A stretch of 64,000 bases of DNA from contig JAUZQO010000021.1 in the NCBI GenBank assembly GCA_030950925.1, positions 24,953 to 88,952 on the forward strand, given 5' to 3'. The stretch is from Mariprofundaceae bacterium (lineage in GTDB: Bacteria > Pseudomonadota > Zetaproteobacteria > Mariprofundales > Mariprofundaceae). Both the position numbers and the translations under genes were made by a program. The notes beneath the pieces are model-generated. The model did no database searches, had not been told where the DNA came from, and was given only the letters and a program-made list of their open reading frames with translations. The first letter of the stretch is position 1. Every line of letters begins with the position of its first letter. Below, one piece after another: positions 21,250-30,724 of this stretch.

Positions 21250-21750
21250 TTATCCAGCCCTCTTTACTTTTTCTAACAACTCATCCAACAAGCATGTTGT
21301 GCTATGATTTAACATCTTATAGGTATCCTCAAAACCGTTTTCTCCACCATAATAAGGGTCGGAAACAGTTTGGACATCATTTATATCATGAACATTTTCT
21401 TCAAACTGTCGCATCATCAAAATTTTATGACTGGGTACTCCCATGGCTAAAAGGTTGATCCGATTCTCATGATCCATCGCAATCAGGTAATCCCAATAGT
21501 GTATGTTGTGGGTCGTCACTTGTTGCGCACAATGTTCTTTTAAGTCTAAGCCATGTTGTTGAGCAACGGCAATGGAACGCGGATCGGCTTGAGCACCGAT
21601 ATGCCAATCACCTGTTCCTGCTGATTCAAAATGAAATAATTGGGAAATATGACGTTCATTTGCCATGTGTTTGGCAATAATTTCTGCCAAGGGAGAGCGG
21701 CAAATATTTCCCAAGCATACAAATAAGATGCGTAGCGAGGGTTTAGACAT
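21250..21750 (-). CDS. low-molecular-weight protein tyrosine phosphatase
   Basis: The 166-residue protein has the CX5R phosphate loop CLGNICRSP near its start and the general-acid Asp motif SDPYYGG late in the chain, as expected for LMW phosphatases. Relatives act on tyrosine kinases of exopolysaccharide export or on arginine phosphate. It overlaps tsaB by 8 bases and lies in a galU-tsaB-phosphatase operon, so a link to sugar-nucleotide use is possible but unproven. Confidence 0.92.
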   Translation of the reverse strand: MSKPSLRILFVCLGNICRSPLAEIIAKHMANERHISQLFHFESAGTGDWHIGAQADPRSIAVAQQHGLDLKEHCAQQVTTHNIHYWDYLIAMDHENRINLLAMGVPSHKILMMRQFEENVHDINDVQTVSDPYYGGENGFEDTYKMLNHSTTCLLDELLEKVKRAG

Positions 21751-22402
21751 GCTTTAATTGCCTTTCTGCTTGTGATAATTGTAAGTAAACAGGCTGAACC
21801 TCTGCGGGTAAGGCTTGGGTATGAAGATTTTCAATATTTTGTTGAATCAAACGGGACATGGCATGGGCACGGTCATATACAAAGGGAACATGTGACCAGC
21901 TTTGTTCAGGCATACGAAAATCACTGCTACACACATAGGGCATAGGGGTTGATGGCGTATGGAGGTTTTGGATATGAACACACTCATCCTGTTTCTGTGC
22001 AATGCCTTTTTGGTAACAACCGAGAAAAATCTCGTGCGCACGCGCATCTTCAATCACCCAAATAATTTTATCGGATTGGATCTGCATAGCGGTGATAGCA
22101 AGTGATGAGATACCCCAGATAGGAAGTTTTAATGATGCATTGATGCCTGATATGCTGGCAGCAGCAATACGAAGCCCTGTAAAAGATCCAGGGCCTTGCC
22201 CTAAAATAAGCAGTTTTAAATCAGTCCATGTGATGTTTGCACCTTCTAACAAGCTTTCAAGCAGGGGTAGAACCGTCTGAGAATGCTGTTTCCCCATGCT
22301 TCCTTGGGCGTGAAAGATGTGCTTAGATGAGGTGAATAAGCATGCGTATGCAATGGGTGTGGAAACATCCAGTGCTAAAAGGGGATAAACAGAAGAACTC
22401 AT
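21743..22402 (-). CDS. tsaB: tRNA threonylcarbamoyladenosine biosynthesis protein TsaB
   Basis: TsaB is the non-catalytic partner of TsaD in making t6A37 of ANN-decoding tRNAs. The 219-residue product has the ASKHA-type start LLALDVSTPIAYACL, KQHSQTVLPLLESLL and LGQGPGSFTGLRIAAA. It overlaps galU by 4 bases (ATGA) and the phosphatase gene by 8. A YrdC-like gene for the earlier step of the pathway is at 26291. Confidence 0.94.
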   Translation of the reverse strand: MSSSVYPLLALDVSTPIAYACLFTSSKHIFHAQGSMGKQHSQTVLPLLESLLEGANITWTDLKLLILGQGPGSFTGLRIAAASISGINASLKLPIWGISSLAITAMQIQSDKIIWVIEDARAHEIFLGCYQKGIAQKQDECVHIQNLHTPSTPMPYVCSSDFRMPEQSWSHVPFVYDRAHAMSRLIQQNIENLHTQALPAEVQPVYLQLSQAERQLKHV

Positions 22403-23274
22403 AAAAGTTGGCTTAATGCTTTCCGTAGTGCTTCACCATACTTGGGATGCTGCAAACCGAGTGTTGCATTGGCGACCAAGAAGCCATAAGGGTTGCCAGC
22501 ATCAAAACGATCCCCTTCAATAATCACACCATAGACAGGTTCTTCTTTTGCCAACTGACACATGGCATCGGTCAATTGAATTTCATTGCCTTTACCTGGT
22601 TTCGTTGTTTTGAGAATTTCAAACAAACGTGGGGTAAAGATATAACGTCCAATCATCGCCATATTGGATGGTGCTTGATCGGTTTGTGGTTTTTCAACCA
22701 TATCATCCAAACGCAACAGCCCATTTTCATCATGGGCTTTGACAATACCATAGCGATTGACTTCATCATCAGGAACGCGGGCAAGCCCAATCACGGATGC
22801 ACCCCCTGTTTGCTCATGTATATCACGAAGCTGTTGCATGGCACCTTTACAGCCTGCTTTGGGTAGAATGAGTTCATCAGCCAAAGATACACCAAAACAT
22901 TCATCGCCCACCCAAGGGGCGGCACACAATACGGCATGTCCTAGACCTAGGGGTTGCTTTTGGCGAATATAGGCCACATCCACCATGCGTGCGATACGAG
23001 ATACAGTCTCATACAACTCGACTTTCCCCGCAGCATTCAGGTTACTCTCCAGTTCCGCTGAAATATCAAAATGATCTTCAATGGAGCGCTTACCACGCCC
23101 TGTCACCATCACAACTTCGCCCATCCCTGCTGCCAAAGCTTCTTCAACGCCGTATTGAATCAGGGGTTTATCCACAATCGTCAGCATTTCTTTTGGGGTG
23201 GCTTTGGTGGCAGGTAAAAAGCGTGTGCCCATACCTGCAGTTGGGAAAATAATTTTATGTATGTTTTTGGGCAT
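22399..23274 (-). CDS. galU: UTP-glucose-1-phosphate uridylyltransferase
   Basis: GalU makes UDP-glucose for envelope polysaccharides and trehalose. The 291-residue enzyme opens with IIFPTAGMGTRFLPATKATPK (the nucleotide-binding loop), then VDKPLIQYGVEEA, VRQKQPLGLGHAV-like IRQKQPLGLGHAVLCA and DRFDAGNPYGF. Length is normal for bacterial GalU. It begins an operon with tsaB and the phosphatase. Confidence 0.97.
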   Translation of the reverse strand: MPKNIHKIIFPTAGMGTRFLPATKATPKEMLTIVDKPLIQYGVEEALAAGMGEVVMVTGRGKRSIEDHFDISAELESNLNAAGKVELYETVSRIARMVDVAYIRQKQPLGLGHAVLCAAPWVGDECFGVSLADELILPKAGCKGAMQQLRDIHEQTGGASVIGLARVPDDEVNRYGIVKAHDENGLLRLDDMVEKPQTDQAPSNMAMIGRYIFTPRLFEILKTTKPGKGNEIQLTDAMCQLAKEEPVYGVIIEGDRFDAGNPYGFLVANATLGLQHPKYGEALRKALSQLL

Positions 23275-23301
23275 GGTATGCTCTCTTATAGGGAAGTGGA
23301 C

Positions 23302-24540
23302 TTAACTCAAACGACCGTAGGAGTGTAGACCAGCCAAATACATATTAACACCCAAGAAACAAAATACAGTGACCAAGAAGCCAATGACTGTCCACCAAGC
23401 CAAGGTTTTACCATGCCAACCATGAGAAATACGCACGTGTAAATAAGCACCATAGACCAACCAAACAATCAATGCCCATGTTTCTTTGGGATCCCAAGAC
23501 CAATAGCCGCCCCATGCTTCAGCTGCCCAAGCAGCCCCCAAAATAGTTGCGAGTGTAAAGGCAGGAAAGCCGACTGCGACAGATTTATAAGCCAATTGAT
23601 CCAGTTGTTCCAAACTTGGGAAGACTTTGACCATCTTACTATTGCGAGCTTCAAGCCACATACGTGTGAGATAGGCCATGCCAGCACCACAGGCCACAGC
23701 AAAAGCGCCATAACCCACGAAGTTCATGGGTACATGAATCTTCATCCAGTATGATTGCAAGGCTGGTACCAAAGGTTTGATTTCGGCTTGTCCGACCGAC
23801 TCCAACCAAATAGCAAAAAATACACCTGATGCAACCAAGACCATCACAAAGGCCCCCATGGCTTTGGCTTCGTAATTTCTTTCCCATTGCAAATAAATAA
23901 TGCAAACAATGCAGAACAATAAAATAAATACTTCATAAATATTGGATACAGGTGCATGACCAATCTCACCACCCATAAACAAATACGATTCATACCAACG
24001 AAGTAACAAAGCAGAGCCACCCGCATAAACACCTGCCCATGCTGTCCAAGTCGCTAACTTGCCGATAAAAGAGTCAGGCGCGAAAAGATAAGCAATATAA
24101 GAAACGGCTGAAAAAATGAACAACACATTCATGGTCATAATGACATGACCTGCAAATAGGTTGGATTGATCCTCATAAGACACATTTGCAGATGTGGGCT
24201 CAAAAAGAGTCAGCACAGCCATCAATATGACCATCAATGCAGCACCATCAAACCAAGAGACCATCATTTTTGGAATCCAGCCCTCTGTTGCTTCAGGTCG
24301 CATGGTGCTATAAGCAATAGAAACACCCGTAGCCAACAAAGCCCCTGTTCCCAACCACATAAAACCATCTTGACCTACCAATTGGAAGATATAACCGTTT
24401 TCTGTATAGCCATCACCACCCCACAAGGCCAAGCCAACAGCACCCAACATCAAGCCGATATACGCCCAATAGCGAACAAAAGCAGGTCGCCCTTGGTATA
24501 AACTGCTCATTATTCCATTTGTTTCTACATGTGCATTCAT
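23302..24540 (-). CDS. ccsB: system II cytochrome c biogenesis protein CcsB (ResC/CcsA-type haem handling)
   Basis: An integral membrane protein of 412 residues with many helices and the tryptophan-rich WWD-type motif WGGYWSWDPKETWALIVW, which binds haem in CcsA/ResC proteins, plus flanking conserved His (LHVRISHGWHG, EIGHAPVSNIYE). It works with ResB to carry haem across the membrane and attach it to apocytochromes c. Four bases overlap resB (ATGA). Nomenclature varies between CcsA, CcsB and ResC. The cytochrome c genes at 57977-61876 would be its clients. Confidence 0.93.
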   Translation of the reverse strand: MNAHVETNGIMSSLYQGRPAFVRYWAYIGLMLGAVGLALWGGDGYTENGYIFQLVGQDGFMWLGTGALLATGVSIAYSTMRPEATEGWIPKMMVSWFDGAALMVILMAVLTLFEPTSANVSYEDQSNLFAGHVIMTMNVLFIFSAVSYIAYLFAPDSFIGKLATWTAWAGVYAGGSALLLRWYESYLFMGGEIGHAPVSNIYEVFILLFCIVCIIYLQWERNYEAKAMGAFVMVLVASGVFFAIWLESVGQAEIKPLVPALQSYWMKIHVPMNFVGYGAFAVACGAGMAYLTRMWLEARNSKMVKVFPSLEQLDQLAYKSVAVGFPAFTLATILGAAWAAEAWGGYWSWDPKETWALIVWLVYGAYLHVRISHGWHGKTLAWWTVIGFLVTVFCFLGVNMYLAGLHSYGRLS

Positions 24541-26237
24541 ACGTTTTCTCCTTGTTTTAAGTGTTGCATATCATTTTCAAAAGAGGTTAATATTTCCTTA
24601 AATTCACGTTTAAAATTCAATGGATTACGATTGCTTAAGCCTGCAAGGGTGACTTTTACGCCATCTTTTTCACGGCGAATAATCACCCATAATTTGCGAT
24701 GGGAAATATAAAGCATGATGCACAAGCCAAACACCAACAAGCCACTGCCCACCCAAACGACATTCATACCTGGATCACGCGCAAGCTGTAAGCCTGTGTA
24801 ATACTTTTGGTCATAGTTATCAAGTATGGGGATATAAGGCCAAGGTAGGCGAGGAATCACTTGTATGGCTTGAATCACACGGGTTGCCATGGCTTGAAAA
24901 TTATCGGGGCGGTTGGCACCAAAGACATCGGCCATAGCCAATTTAAAGGCTTGTAAATTGGCTTTTTTTGGATGTTTTAAATCAGCACTACCGAGACGAA
25001 CAATAAAGCGTTGAAAAAGCTCCCACTCTTTGGGGTTGGTCATATCCAAACCCAATGCCATGGGTTTAAAATCTTTGGTGTTTCCTGAGAAGGAGACCGA
25101 CATAAATGTACCACGGTTTTCATCATTTAAGATAAATGGATCAATAAAACTGCGAATTTTCACGGGTTTTAAACCAGGACCGCGCATGACATAATCTACG
25201 GATGCACCCAAATCTTGGAAGTCTTTGGGTTCATGGACTTCTGCCATGTTTTCAACATTGTGAGGTCGAAAATCGGTAATTTCCAAGGTAATATCTGTTT
25301 TGTCATCTTTAAAGGTGGTGTAAACTTTCGTTTTGGCGATTTCAACATCACCTGAACCATCCAGCTTCATCAGTTTTAAGCGGATGTTGGAGCCACCATC
25401 ACCAAAGCTGGCTTGGTAAATACGAATGCCTTTATAATATAAGGGGTCATTGACAATAATATCTGAGGTCAGTACTTCCTTGCCACCATCAATGATGGTG
25501 AGGTTACTTTTAAATTCTTTGGGCATGCCATTGGGGTAAAAATCAATGGAAAAGTCATTGCAGCGGACATAAAAAGGCATCACCAAAGATTCTGTGCTTG
25601 TGCCTTTAAGAAAAGAAATTTCATGCTCTTTGGCACCGACAGGCACTTGCATATTACCACGAAAACCATAATGAACACTGATCCATCCACCGATTAAAAT
25701 GACCAACATCGCAGAATGCACAAAAATATAGCCCCATTTATGATAATGCCCTTTGTCGGCACGAAGGTAGGTGATGCCATTGCGTTCTTCGGTCCGAATC
25801 GTCCATTCTTTGAGCTGATCTTTGATGGGGGATATAATTTTTTCTAAGCTTTGTTCAGGTAGTTGCCAGTGATGAACATGCTCCATATGTTTGATGGCAC
25901 TGTCTGAGACAGGAACTTTCTTGCTCTTCATTTCTTTCAAAAAGCGAGGCACATTGCGATACAAACAGACGGTGAGGGAAAGCATTAAAAATCCCAGTAA
26001 GGATAAAAACCACCAAGTGTGGTACATATCGAACAAACCAAGGGCACGAAACACCCAGTACCAAATCGGCCCAAACTGTTGTAAATAATCACCTTGGTCT
26101 TGATTTTGTAAAAGTACTGTACCAATGACCGATGCCAAAGCGAGTACGGTGAGCAAGGTAATGGCCAAAGACATAGAGCCTAAGCGAAGTAATATTGTTT
26201 TGATATAATCAGAGGATTGAGACATGGGCGGCATCAT
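24537..26237 (-). CDS. resB: cytochrome c biogenesis protein ResB
   Basis: The 566-residue product fits the ResB family: three N-terminal membrane segments (LGSMSLAITLLTVLALASVIGTVL; YHTWWFLSLLGFLMLSLTVCLYR; WGYIFVHSAMLVILIGGWIS), a large periplasmic domain (about 190-480) and a final helix near VVWVGSGLLVFGLCIMLYIS. ResB with CcsB forms the system II cytochrome c synthase. The start could be 26237 or the ATG at 26225; neither has a clear ribosome binding site. Confidence 0.92.
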   Translation of the reverse strand: MMPPMSQSSDYIKTILLRLGSMSLAITLLTVLALASVIGTVLLQNQDQGDYLQQFGPIWYWVFRALGLFDMYHTWWFLSLLGFLMLSLTVCLYRNVPRFLKEMKSKKVPVSDSAIKHMEHVHHWQLPEQSLEKIISPIKDQLKEWTIRTEERNGITYLRADKGHYHKWGYIFVHSAMLVILIGGWISVHYGFRGNMQVPVGAKEHEISFLKGTSTESLVMPFYVRCNDFSIDFYPNGMPKEFKSNLTIIDGGKEVLTSDIIVNDPLYYKGIRIYQASFGDGGSNIRLKLMKLDGSGDVEIAKTKVYTTFKDDKTDITLEITDFRPHNVENMAEVHEPKDFQDLGASVDYVMRGPGLKPVKIRSFIDPFILNDENRGTFMSVSFSGNTKDFKPMALGLDMTNPKEWELFQRFIVRLGSADLKHPKKANLQAFKLAMADVFGANRPDNFQAMATRVIQAIQVIPRLPWPYIPILDNYDQKYYTGLQLARDPGMNVVWVGSGLLVFGLCIMLYISHRKLWVIIRREKDGVKVTLAGLSNRNPLNFKREFKEILTSFENDMQHLKQGENV

Positions 26238-26290
26238 AACTAGCGGAATCTCTCACGTCATGCGTATAATCTCCTCTATCTACTATGGGT

Positions 26291-26824
26291 TTAGCGTAAT
26301 TGTTGGATACCATGCTTGGATAGTGTGTATATTTTTGACGCTTGCTGGGATGTATGGAGTTCGCCTTGTTGAAGCATCCATACGAGATGACGTGATAAAC
26401 GCATGCGTGTGGTTGGATGTAGGTTCAAAATTGGATTGCCACGTCGGTTCAAGCTACTGGATAGTAACAAACCATCACATGCTTGGGCAAGCCGACGGGT
26501 TTCATGGTTGGCATCCAAGCGAATAGCGATGCGCCCTCTTTTCTGACATGCTGAGGGAAGCTTATGGTTGGTTGGAAGAATTAAGGTCACGGATGTTTCC
26601 AAGTATTGCCGCAACATGGCGCGTAAAGGGCGCGTGATATATCGGCACTGTTGAAAGACAACTTTTTTTGAAGATGCCAACAATAAAAAAGGACCTTGGC
26701 GTTGTTTAAAGGTGCGCAAGCGTTGAATAGCGGCGTGGCTTTGAGGATTTGCAGCAATGCCTGCGACAGTGCTGGTTGGATGGGCTAAAAGGCGACCTTG
26801 TTGCAAGTATTTAGCTGCACGCAA
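26291..26824 (-). CDS. tsaC: YrdC/Sua5-domain protein (threonylcarbamoyl-AMP synthase type)
   Basis: The 177-residue product has the YrdC layout: AAKYLQQGRLLAHPTSTVAG near the start, RLRTFKQRQGPFLLLASS, and GRIAIRLDANHETRRLAQACDG in the middle. TsaC makes threonylcarbamoyl-AMP from Thr, bicarbonate and ATP for t6A. The motif KQRQGPF differs from the usual KxRP, so a TsaC-like paralogue is possible. Start is TTG 26824; the conserved IATLRAAKYL could extend to an ATT or ATA codon a few residues earlier, overlapping the purE stop. It follows purE closely on the same strand. Confidence 0.8.
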   Translation of the reverse strand: MRAAKYLQQGRLLAHPTSTVAGIAANPQSHAAIQRLRTFKQRQGPFLLLASSKKVVFQQCRYITRPLRAMLRQYLETSVTLILPTNHKLPSACQKRGRIAIRLDANHETRRLAQACDGLLLSSSLNRRGNPILNLHPTTRMRLSRHLVWMLQQGELHTSQQASKIYTLSKHGIQQLR

Positions 26825-26840
26825 GGTCGCTATTTTATGT

Positions 26841-27314
26841 TTAATCTTCAGCGAGAAGCGCCTTGGCTTGAGCTGCCCGATCAGCTTTTAATTGATCTGC
26901 TAAAGTTTCATCGGTTTGTGCAAGCATTTGCACCGCAAGCAAGCCTGCATTTTTTGCAGAGTTGATACCCACTGTCGCCACAGGCATGCCAGGCGGCATC
27001 ATGACAGTTGAAAGCAAAGCATCTTCACCATTCAAAGGCCCTGATGCGATGGGTACACCAATCACAGGTTTAATGGTTTTGGAACATACCACACCAGCCA
27101 AATGCGCCGCCATGCCCGCAGCACAAATAAATACTTGGCAACCCGCTTGTTCAGCATCCTTGATGGCTTGAACCGTTGCTTCTGGGGTACGGTGAGCCGA
27201 ACGAATCATTGTTTTGTATGAAATGGAGAAATCGTTCAATACCGCTTCTGTTTTTTGCATCACAGGCAAGTCAGATTTGCTTCCCATTAAAATTAATACA
27301 CGAATATCTTGCAT
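26841..27314 (-). CDS. purE: 5-(carboxyamino)imidazole ribonucleotide mutase
   Basis: PurE (class I) converts N5-CAIR to CAIR in purine synthesis. From MQDIRVLILMGSKSDLPVM the product is 157 residues and contains SAHRTPE and AGMAAHLAGVVCSKTIKPVIGVP. A GAGGAA ribosome binding site before 27314 supports this start over the longer frame that reaches into purD. It lies one base after the purD stop. Confidence 0.96.
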   Translation of the reverse strand: MQDIRVLILMGSKSDLPVMQKTEAVLNDFSISYKTMIRSAHRTPEATVQAIKDAEQAGCQVFICAAGMAAHLAGVVCSKTIKPVIGVPIASGPLNGEDALLSTVMMPPGMPVATVGINSAKNAGLLAVQMLAQTDETLADQLKADRAAQAKALLAED

Positions 27315-27315
27315 G

Positions 27316-28593
27316 TTAAGTTTCCTCACGTTGAACGGCACGATAGCCAATATCTTTGCGGTAAAAACCACCCTTCCAATCTAATTTTTCCAAAGCGTTA
27401 TAAACAGCGACTTGTGCTTCTTTCACTGAATCTGCGAGGATGGTAACACCAAGTACACGACCACCAGCATTCACAATAGCACCATCTTTTTCAGTTGTTC
27501 CAGCATGGAAGACCATCGCACCTGCAGCTTCCACTGCATCCAAGCCCGAAATGACTTGTCCCTTTTCAAAGCTAGCTGGGTAGCCTGCGGAAACGACTGC
27601 CACACATAAGGCTTTACGCTGATCCCATTCAAGTTCTACACCGTCCAACCGTTTTTCAGCAGCGGCCAAAAGAACCTCACCCAAGTCAGATTTCAGGCGA
27701 GACATCAAAGGTTGGCATTCAGGATCGCCAAAGCGAACATTAAACTCCAAGGTTTTAACGCCATGATCGGTGAGCATCACGCCTGCATATAGGGTTCCGA
27801 TAAATTCAGCACCGCGTGCTTTTAAAGCTTCGATGGTTGGGCGCGCAATGCTTTCAAGCACAAGCTGTTCAATGTCAGCTGTCACACAAGGAGCTGGAGA
27901 ATAAGCACCCATGCCACCCGTGTTCGGCCCTAAATCACCATCCAACAAGGCTTTGTGATCTTGGGATGATGCCAGTGGAAGAATGGTATCACCCGATACG
28001 AGAAATAGGCATGATGCCTCTTCGCCTTCCAAAAATTCTTCAATCACCACCTGTGAACCCGCATCGCCAAATGCATTGCCCGAAAGCATATCACGCACAG
28101 TATCAATAGCCTCTTCAACGGTTTGTGCCACAATTACACCTTTGCCCGCAGCCAACCCCGATGCTTTGACCACAATCGGTGCGCCCCATTCGCGAATCAA
28201 TGCCTCTGCTTGATCCGCATCTGTATGGGTTTCAAACTTTGCAGTTGGAACGCCTGCTTCATCCATCAGTGCTTTGGAAAATGACTTGCTGCCTTCAAGT
28301 TTTGCGGCAGCGGCATCAGGACCATATACTGCAAAACCTTCTGCACGCAATTGATTGCCCAGACCTTTCACCAATGCCACTTCAGGACCAATGACGACCA
28401 AACGCGGCTGCTCATCACGCGCAAGCTGCATGAGACCTTCAATATCCTCTGCACCGATAGCAATGCAGCGTGCATGTTGGGCAATGCCAGGGTTTCCTGG
28501 TGCACAAATGACTTCTGAGACGGAGTTAGAATGATGTAATTTCCAACATAATGCGTGTTCGCGACCACCGCCGCCGACAACTAAAACTTTCAT
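27316..28593 (-). CDS. purD: phosphoribosylamine-glycine ligase
   Basis: PurD joins glycine to phosphoribosylamine using ATP, giving GAR. The 425-residue ATP-grasp enzyme has the start KVLVVGGGGREHALCWKL, a GPNTGGMGAYSPAP segment and EFNVRFGDPECQPLM for metal binding. It heads a purD-purE-tsaC-resB-ccsB-galU leftward series, with some gaps that may hold internal promoters. Confidence 0.97.
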   Translation of the reverse strand: MKVLVVGGGGREHALCWKLHHSNSVSEVICAPGNPGIAQHARCIAIGAEDIEGLMQLARDEQPRLVVIGPEVALVKGLGNQLRAEGFAVYGPDAAAAKLEGSKSFSKALMDEAGVPTAKFETHTDADQAEALIREWGAPIVVKASGLAAGKGVIVAQTVEEAIDTVRDMLSGNAFGDAGSQVVIEEFLEGEEASCLFLVSGDTILPLASSQDHKALLDGDLGPNTGGMGAYSPAPCVTADIEQLVLESIARPTIEALKARGAEFIGTLYAGVMLTDHGVKTLEFNVRFGDPECQPLMSRLKSDLGEVLLAAAEKRLDGVELEWDQRKALCVAVVSAGYPASFEKGQVISGLDAVEAAGAMVFHAGTTEKDGAIVNAGGRVLGVTILADSVKEAQVAVYNALEKLDWKGGFYRKDIGYRAVQREET

Positions 28594-28790
28594 GGTTTAT
28601 TCCTTATGACTGATGTTCACACAAAATTTAATGGTTAAATTATTATATAGAGTGAAATAAGTGTTATGCGTGAAAAAATGAAAAGTGCTGAATAGTTACG
28701 AATATATCAATCATAAATATATCCAGTCATGTTTTTATGCACGCATGCAATATTTTGGAGTGACTTATATGGATGAGCAAAGGTTTATGA

Positions 28791-29819
28791 TCAACGCTCA
28801 TGATTTGTTACAAAGAAGCTAGAATCAGAGTGAACTGTGTTGACTAAATTTCCTCCTAAATCATAGCGTGATAAATTGTCCAATGTGGTCATCGCAATAT
28901 TGACCAATGCTTCCTCTGTAAAAAAACCTTGGTGACCTGTTACCAATACATTGGGAAATGTTAAAAGACGTTCAAATACGTCATCACGGATAATAGTATC
29001 CGATAAATCATGAAAAAATAAATCGCCTTCTTGTTCATACACATCCAAACCAAGATAGGCGATTTTCCCTGATTTTAAGCCTTGAATGGCAGAACTTGTA
29101 TCCACAATAGCACCACGGCTGGTGTTAATAATCATCACGCCATCTTTCATTTTTGCTAAAGCATCGTCATTGATGAGGTGAAATGTTTCAGGTGTAAGTG
29201 GGCAGTGAAAAGAAAGAATATCAACTTCTGATAATAGTTTGTCTATCGGTAGGTATGTGATACCTTTTTTTGCCAAAGCATCATTGGGTTGGGTGTCATA
29301 GGCAAGAAGTTTACAGCCAAATCCATGCAATATATCGAAAACAATGGAGCCGATACGACCTGTTCCAATAATTCCCACTGTTTTACCATGCATATCAAAG
29401 CCTGTTAAACCTTGCAGTGAAAAATTGCCATCTCGTACACGGGAGTAAGCACGGTGAATCTTCCTATTTAATGAAAGCATCATCGCCACAGTATGTTCAG
29501 CAACGGCGTAGGGAGAATATGAAGGGACACGAACAATATGCATACCCAATTGATCCGCTACACGTAAATTTACATTGTTATAGCCCGCACAACGTAGTGC
29601 TATGATGGGAATACTCATTGCTTTAAGGGCTTTAATGGTCACTTCACCAATGTCATCATTCACAAAAGCACAGACTGCATCAGAGCCTCTGGCTAACTCA
29701 ACGGTGGCAGGTTCTAGTCGGGACTCATGAAATATCAGCTGGTATCCATAACGTTGGTTGGCATGAGTAAAGTATTTTTTATCATAGGGTTGCGCGCTGA
29801 AAAATGTAATTTTCATCAT
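28791..29819 (-). CDS. ldhA: D-lactate dehydrogenase-type 2-hydroxyacid dehydrogenase
   Basis: The 342-residue product has the D-isomer dehydrogenase plan: catalytic Arg in ALRCAGYNNV, Rossmann motif GIIGTGRIGSIV, INTSRGAIVD, the Glu in DVYEQEGDLFFHD and the catalytic His in VTGHQGFFTEEAL. The EGDLFFHD and late FFTEEAL segments are typical of fermentative D-lactate dehydrogenases of the LdhA type, which reduce pyruvate with NADH. Gap 28594-28790 upstream of purD contains no gene that I can see. Confidence 0.9.
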   Translation of the reverse strand: MMKITFFSAQPYDKKYFTHANQRYGYQLIFHESRLEPATVELARGSDAVCAFVNDDIGEVTIKALKAMSIPIIALRCAGYNNVNLRVADQLGMHIVRVPSYSPYAVAEHTVAMMLSLNRKIHRAYSRVRDGNFSLQGLTGFDMHGKTVGIIGTGRIGSIVFDILHGFGCKLLAYDTQPNDALAKKGITYLPIDKLLSEVDILSFHCPLTPETFHLINDDALAKMKDGVMIINTSRGAIVDTSSAIQGLKSGKIAYLGLDVYEQEGDLFFHDLSDTIIRDDVFERLLTFPNVLVTGHQGFFTEEALVNIAMTTLDNLSRYDLGGNLVNTVHSDSSFFVTNHER

Positions 29820-29896
29820 GGCGATAATCTAGCGACTTATTATTGCATCACAAAAAATAACCCAGTTGCCCCTAAATCCAACAGAACTCTAAGAAA

Positions 29897-30715
29897 TTAT
29901 TGACGCAAACGGTATTGCATCACAAATGTCACCCGAATCATTGCTCCTAGACCCTTGGGGGCGACAGAAAAAGGTTGAGAAGCTTTGATAGCTGCTCGAC
30001 TTGCACGCTGTAATACGCTGTGTTTCCCATTGATTTGAATATCCTTTGCTTTGCCCCTTGCATCAATGACAAAAGAAATTAAAACATCCCCTTCCAGATG
30101 GCGGCGGCGAGCTAAATAAGGGTATAATTTATGCGTCTTAATGGTGTGCATGACATCGGCAATATATTGATTGCGTAACACTTGAATATTGATGTCTATT
30201 GGATGCCTGACTTTATACGGCTGATTTTTTGTAAGCATAGAAGAACGCGCTGTATTGACAATCGGTGGTCTTTGTTTAATCGGCTTGTTCGCTGAAAATT
30301 CCACCGATTGTTTGATGATGCTCTTTTGCTTCATGATTGGTTTTTTTTGGAGGTGAACCATGACTGCTTTCTTTCGTATGACAGCCTTGGGCTTCATCAC
30401 TGGCACAGGTTTTATGATTGATGGAATGACAGCTTTTTGCTGAGGTTCAACTTGTTTGATGACTTGCTTCACAGGGGCTGGTGATACAATCATTTCAATG
30501 TCCATAGGAGAAACACGATGAACAGGTGGGCTATCGTGTTTCTCTATGGGAACTGCAACTTGAATCAAAAGAAGGTGTATCAATAAGGCCATACATAACG
30601 CCCACAACAAGCGGTAAGCTTGCTTGCGCTGACTTTGCTGACGATATGAATCAATCGTTACAATGTAAGCGTACATATCATTGCTAGCATCTGCATGAAG
30701 ATCCCTTACAAACAA
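29897..30715 (-). CDS. tonB: TonB-family energy transducer
   Basis: A single N-terminal membrane helix (about 37-57, LLWALCMALLIHLLLIQVAV) is followed by a Pro/Lys-rich periplasmic spacer (about 60-170) and a C-terminal TonB domain (about 185-272) with YPYLARRRHLEGDVLISFVI. TonB passes proton-motive force from ExbB/ExbD (not in the window) to outer-membrane receptors. The frame begins at a TTG 9 bases after the receptor gene's stop, with no clear ribosome binding site; ATG 30676 is an alternative. Clearly cotranscribed with the receptor gene. Confidence 0.9.
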   Translation of the reverse strand: MFVRDLHADASNDMYAYIVTIDSYRQQSQRKQAYRLLWALCMALLIHLLLIQVAVPIEKHDSPPVHRVSPMDIEMIVSPAPVKQVIKQVEPQQKAVIPSIIKPVPVMKPKAVIRKKAVMVHLQKKPIMKQKSIIKQSVEFSANKPIKQRPPIVNTARSSMLTKNQPYKVRHPIDINIQVLRNQYIADVMHTIKTHKLYPYLARRRHLEGDVLISFVIDARGKAKDIQINGKHSVLQRASRAAIKASQPFSVAPKGLGAMIRVTFVMQYRLRQ

Positions 30716-30724
30716 ATAGAATAC

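Noticed and set aside
28594..28790. Purine riboswitch upstream of purD
   Set aside because: I found no conserved three-way junction or loop motifs in this 197-base gap.
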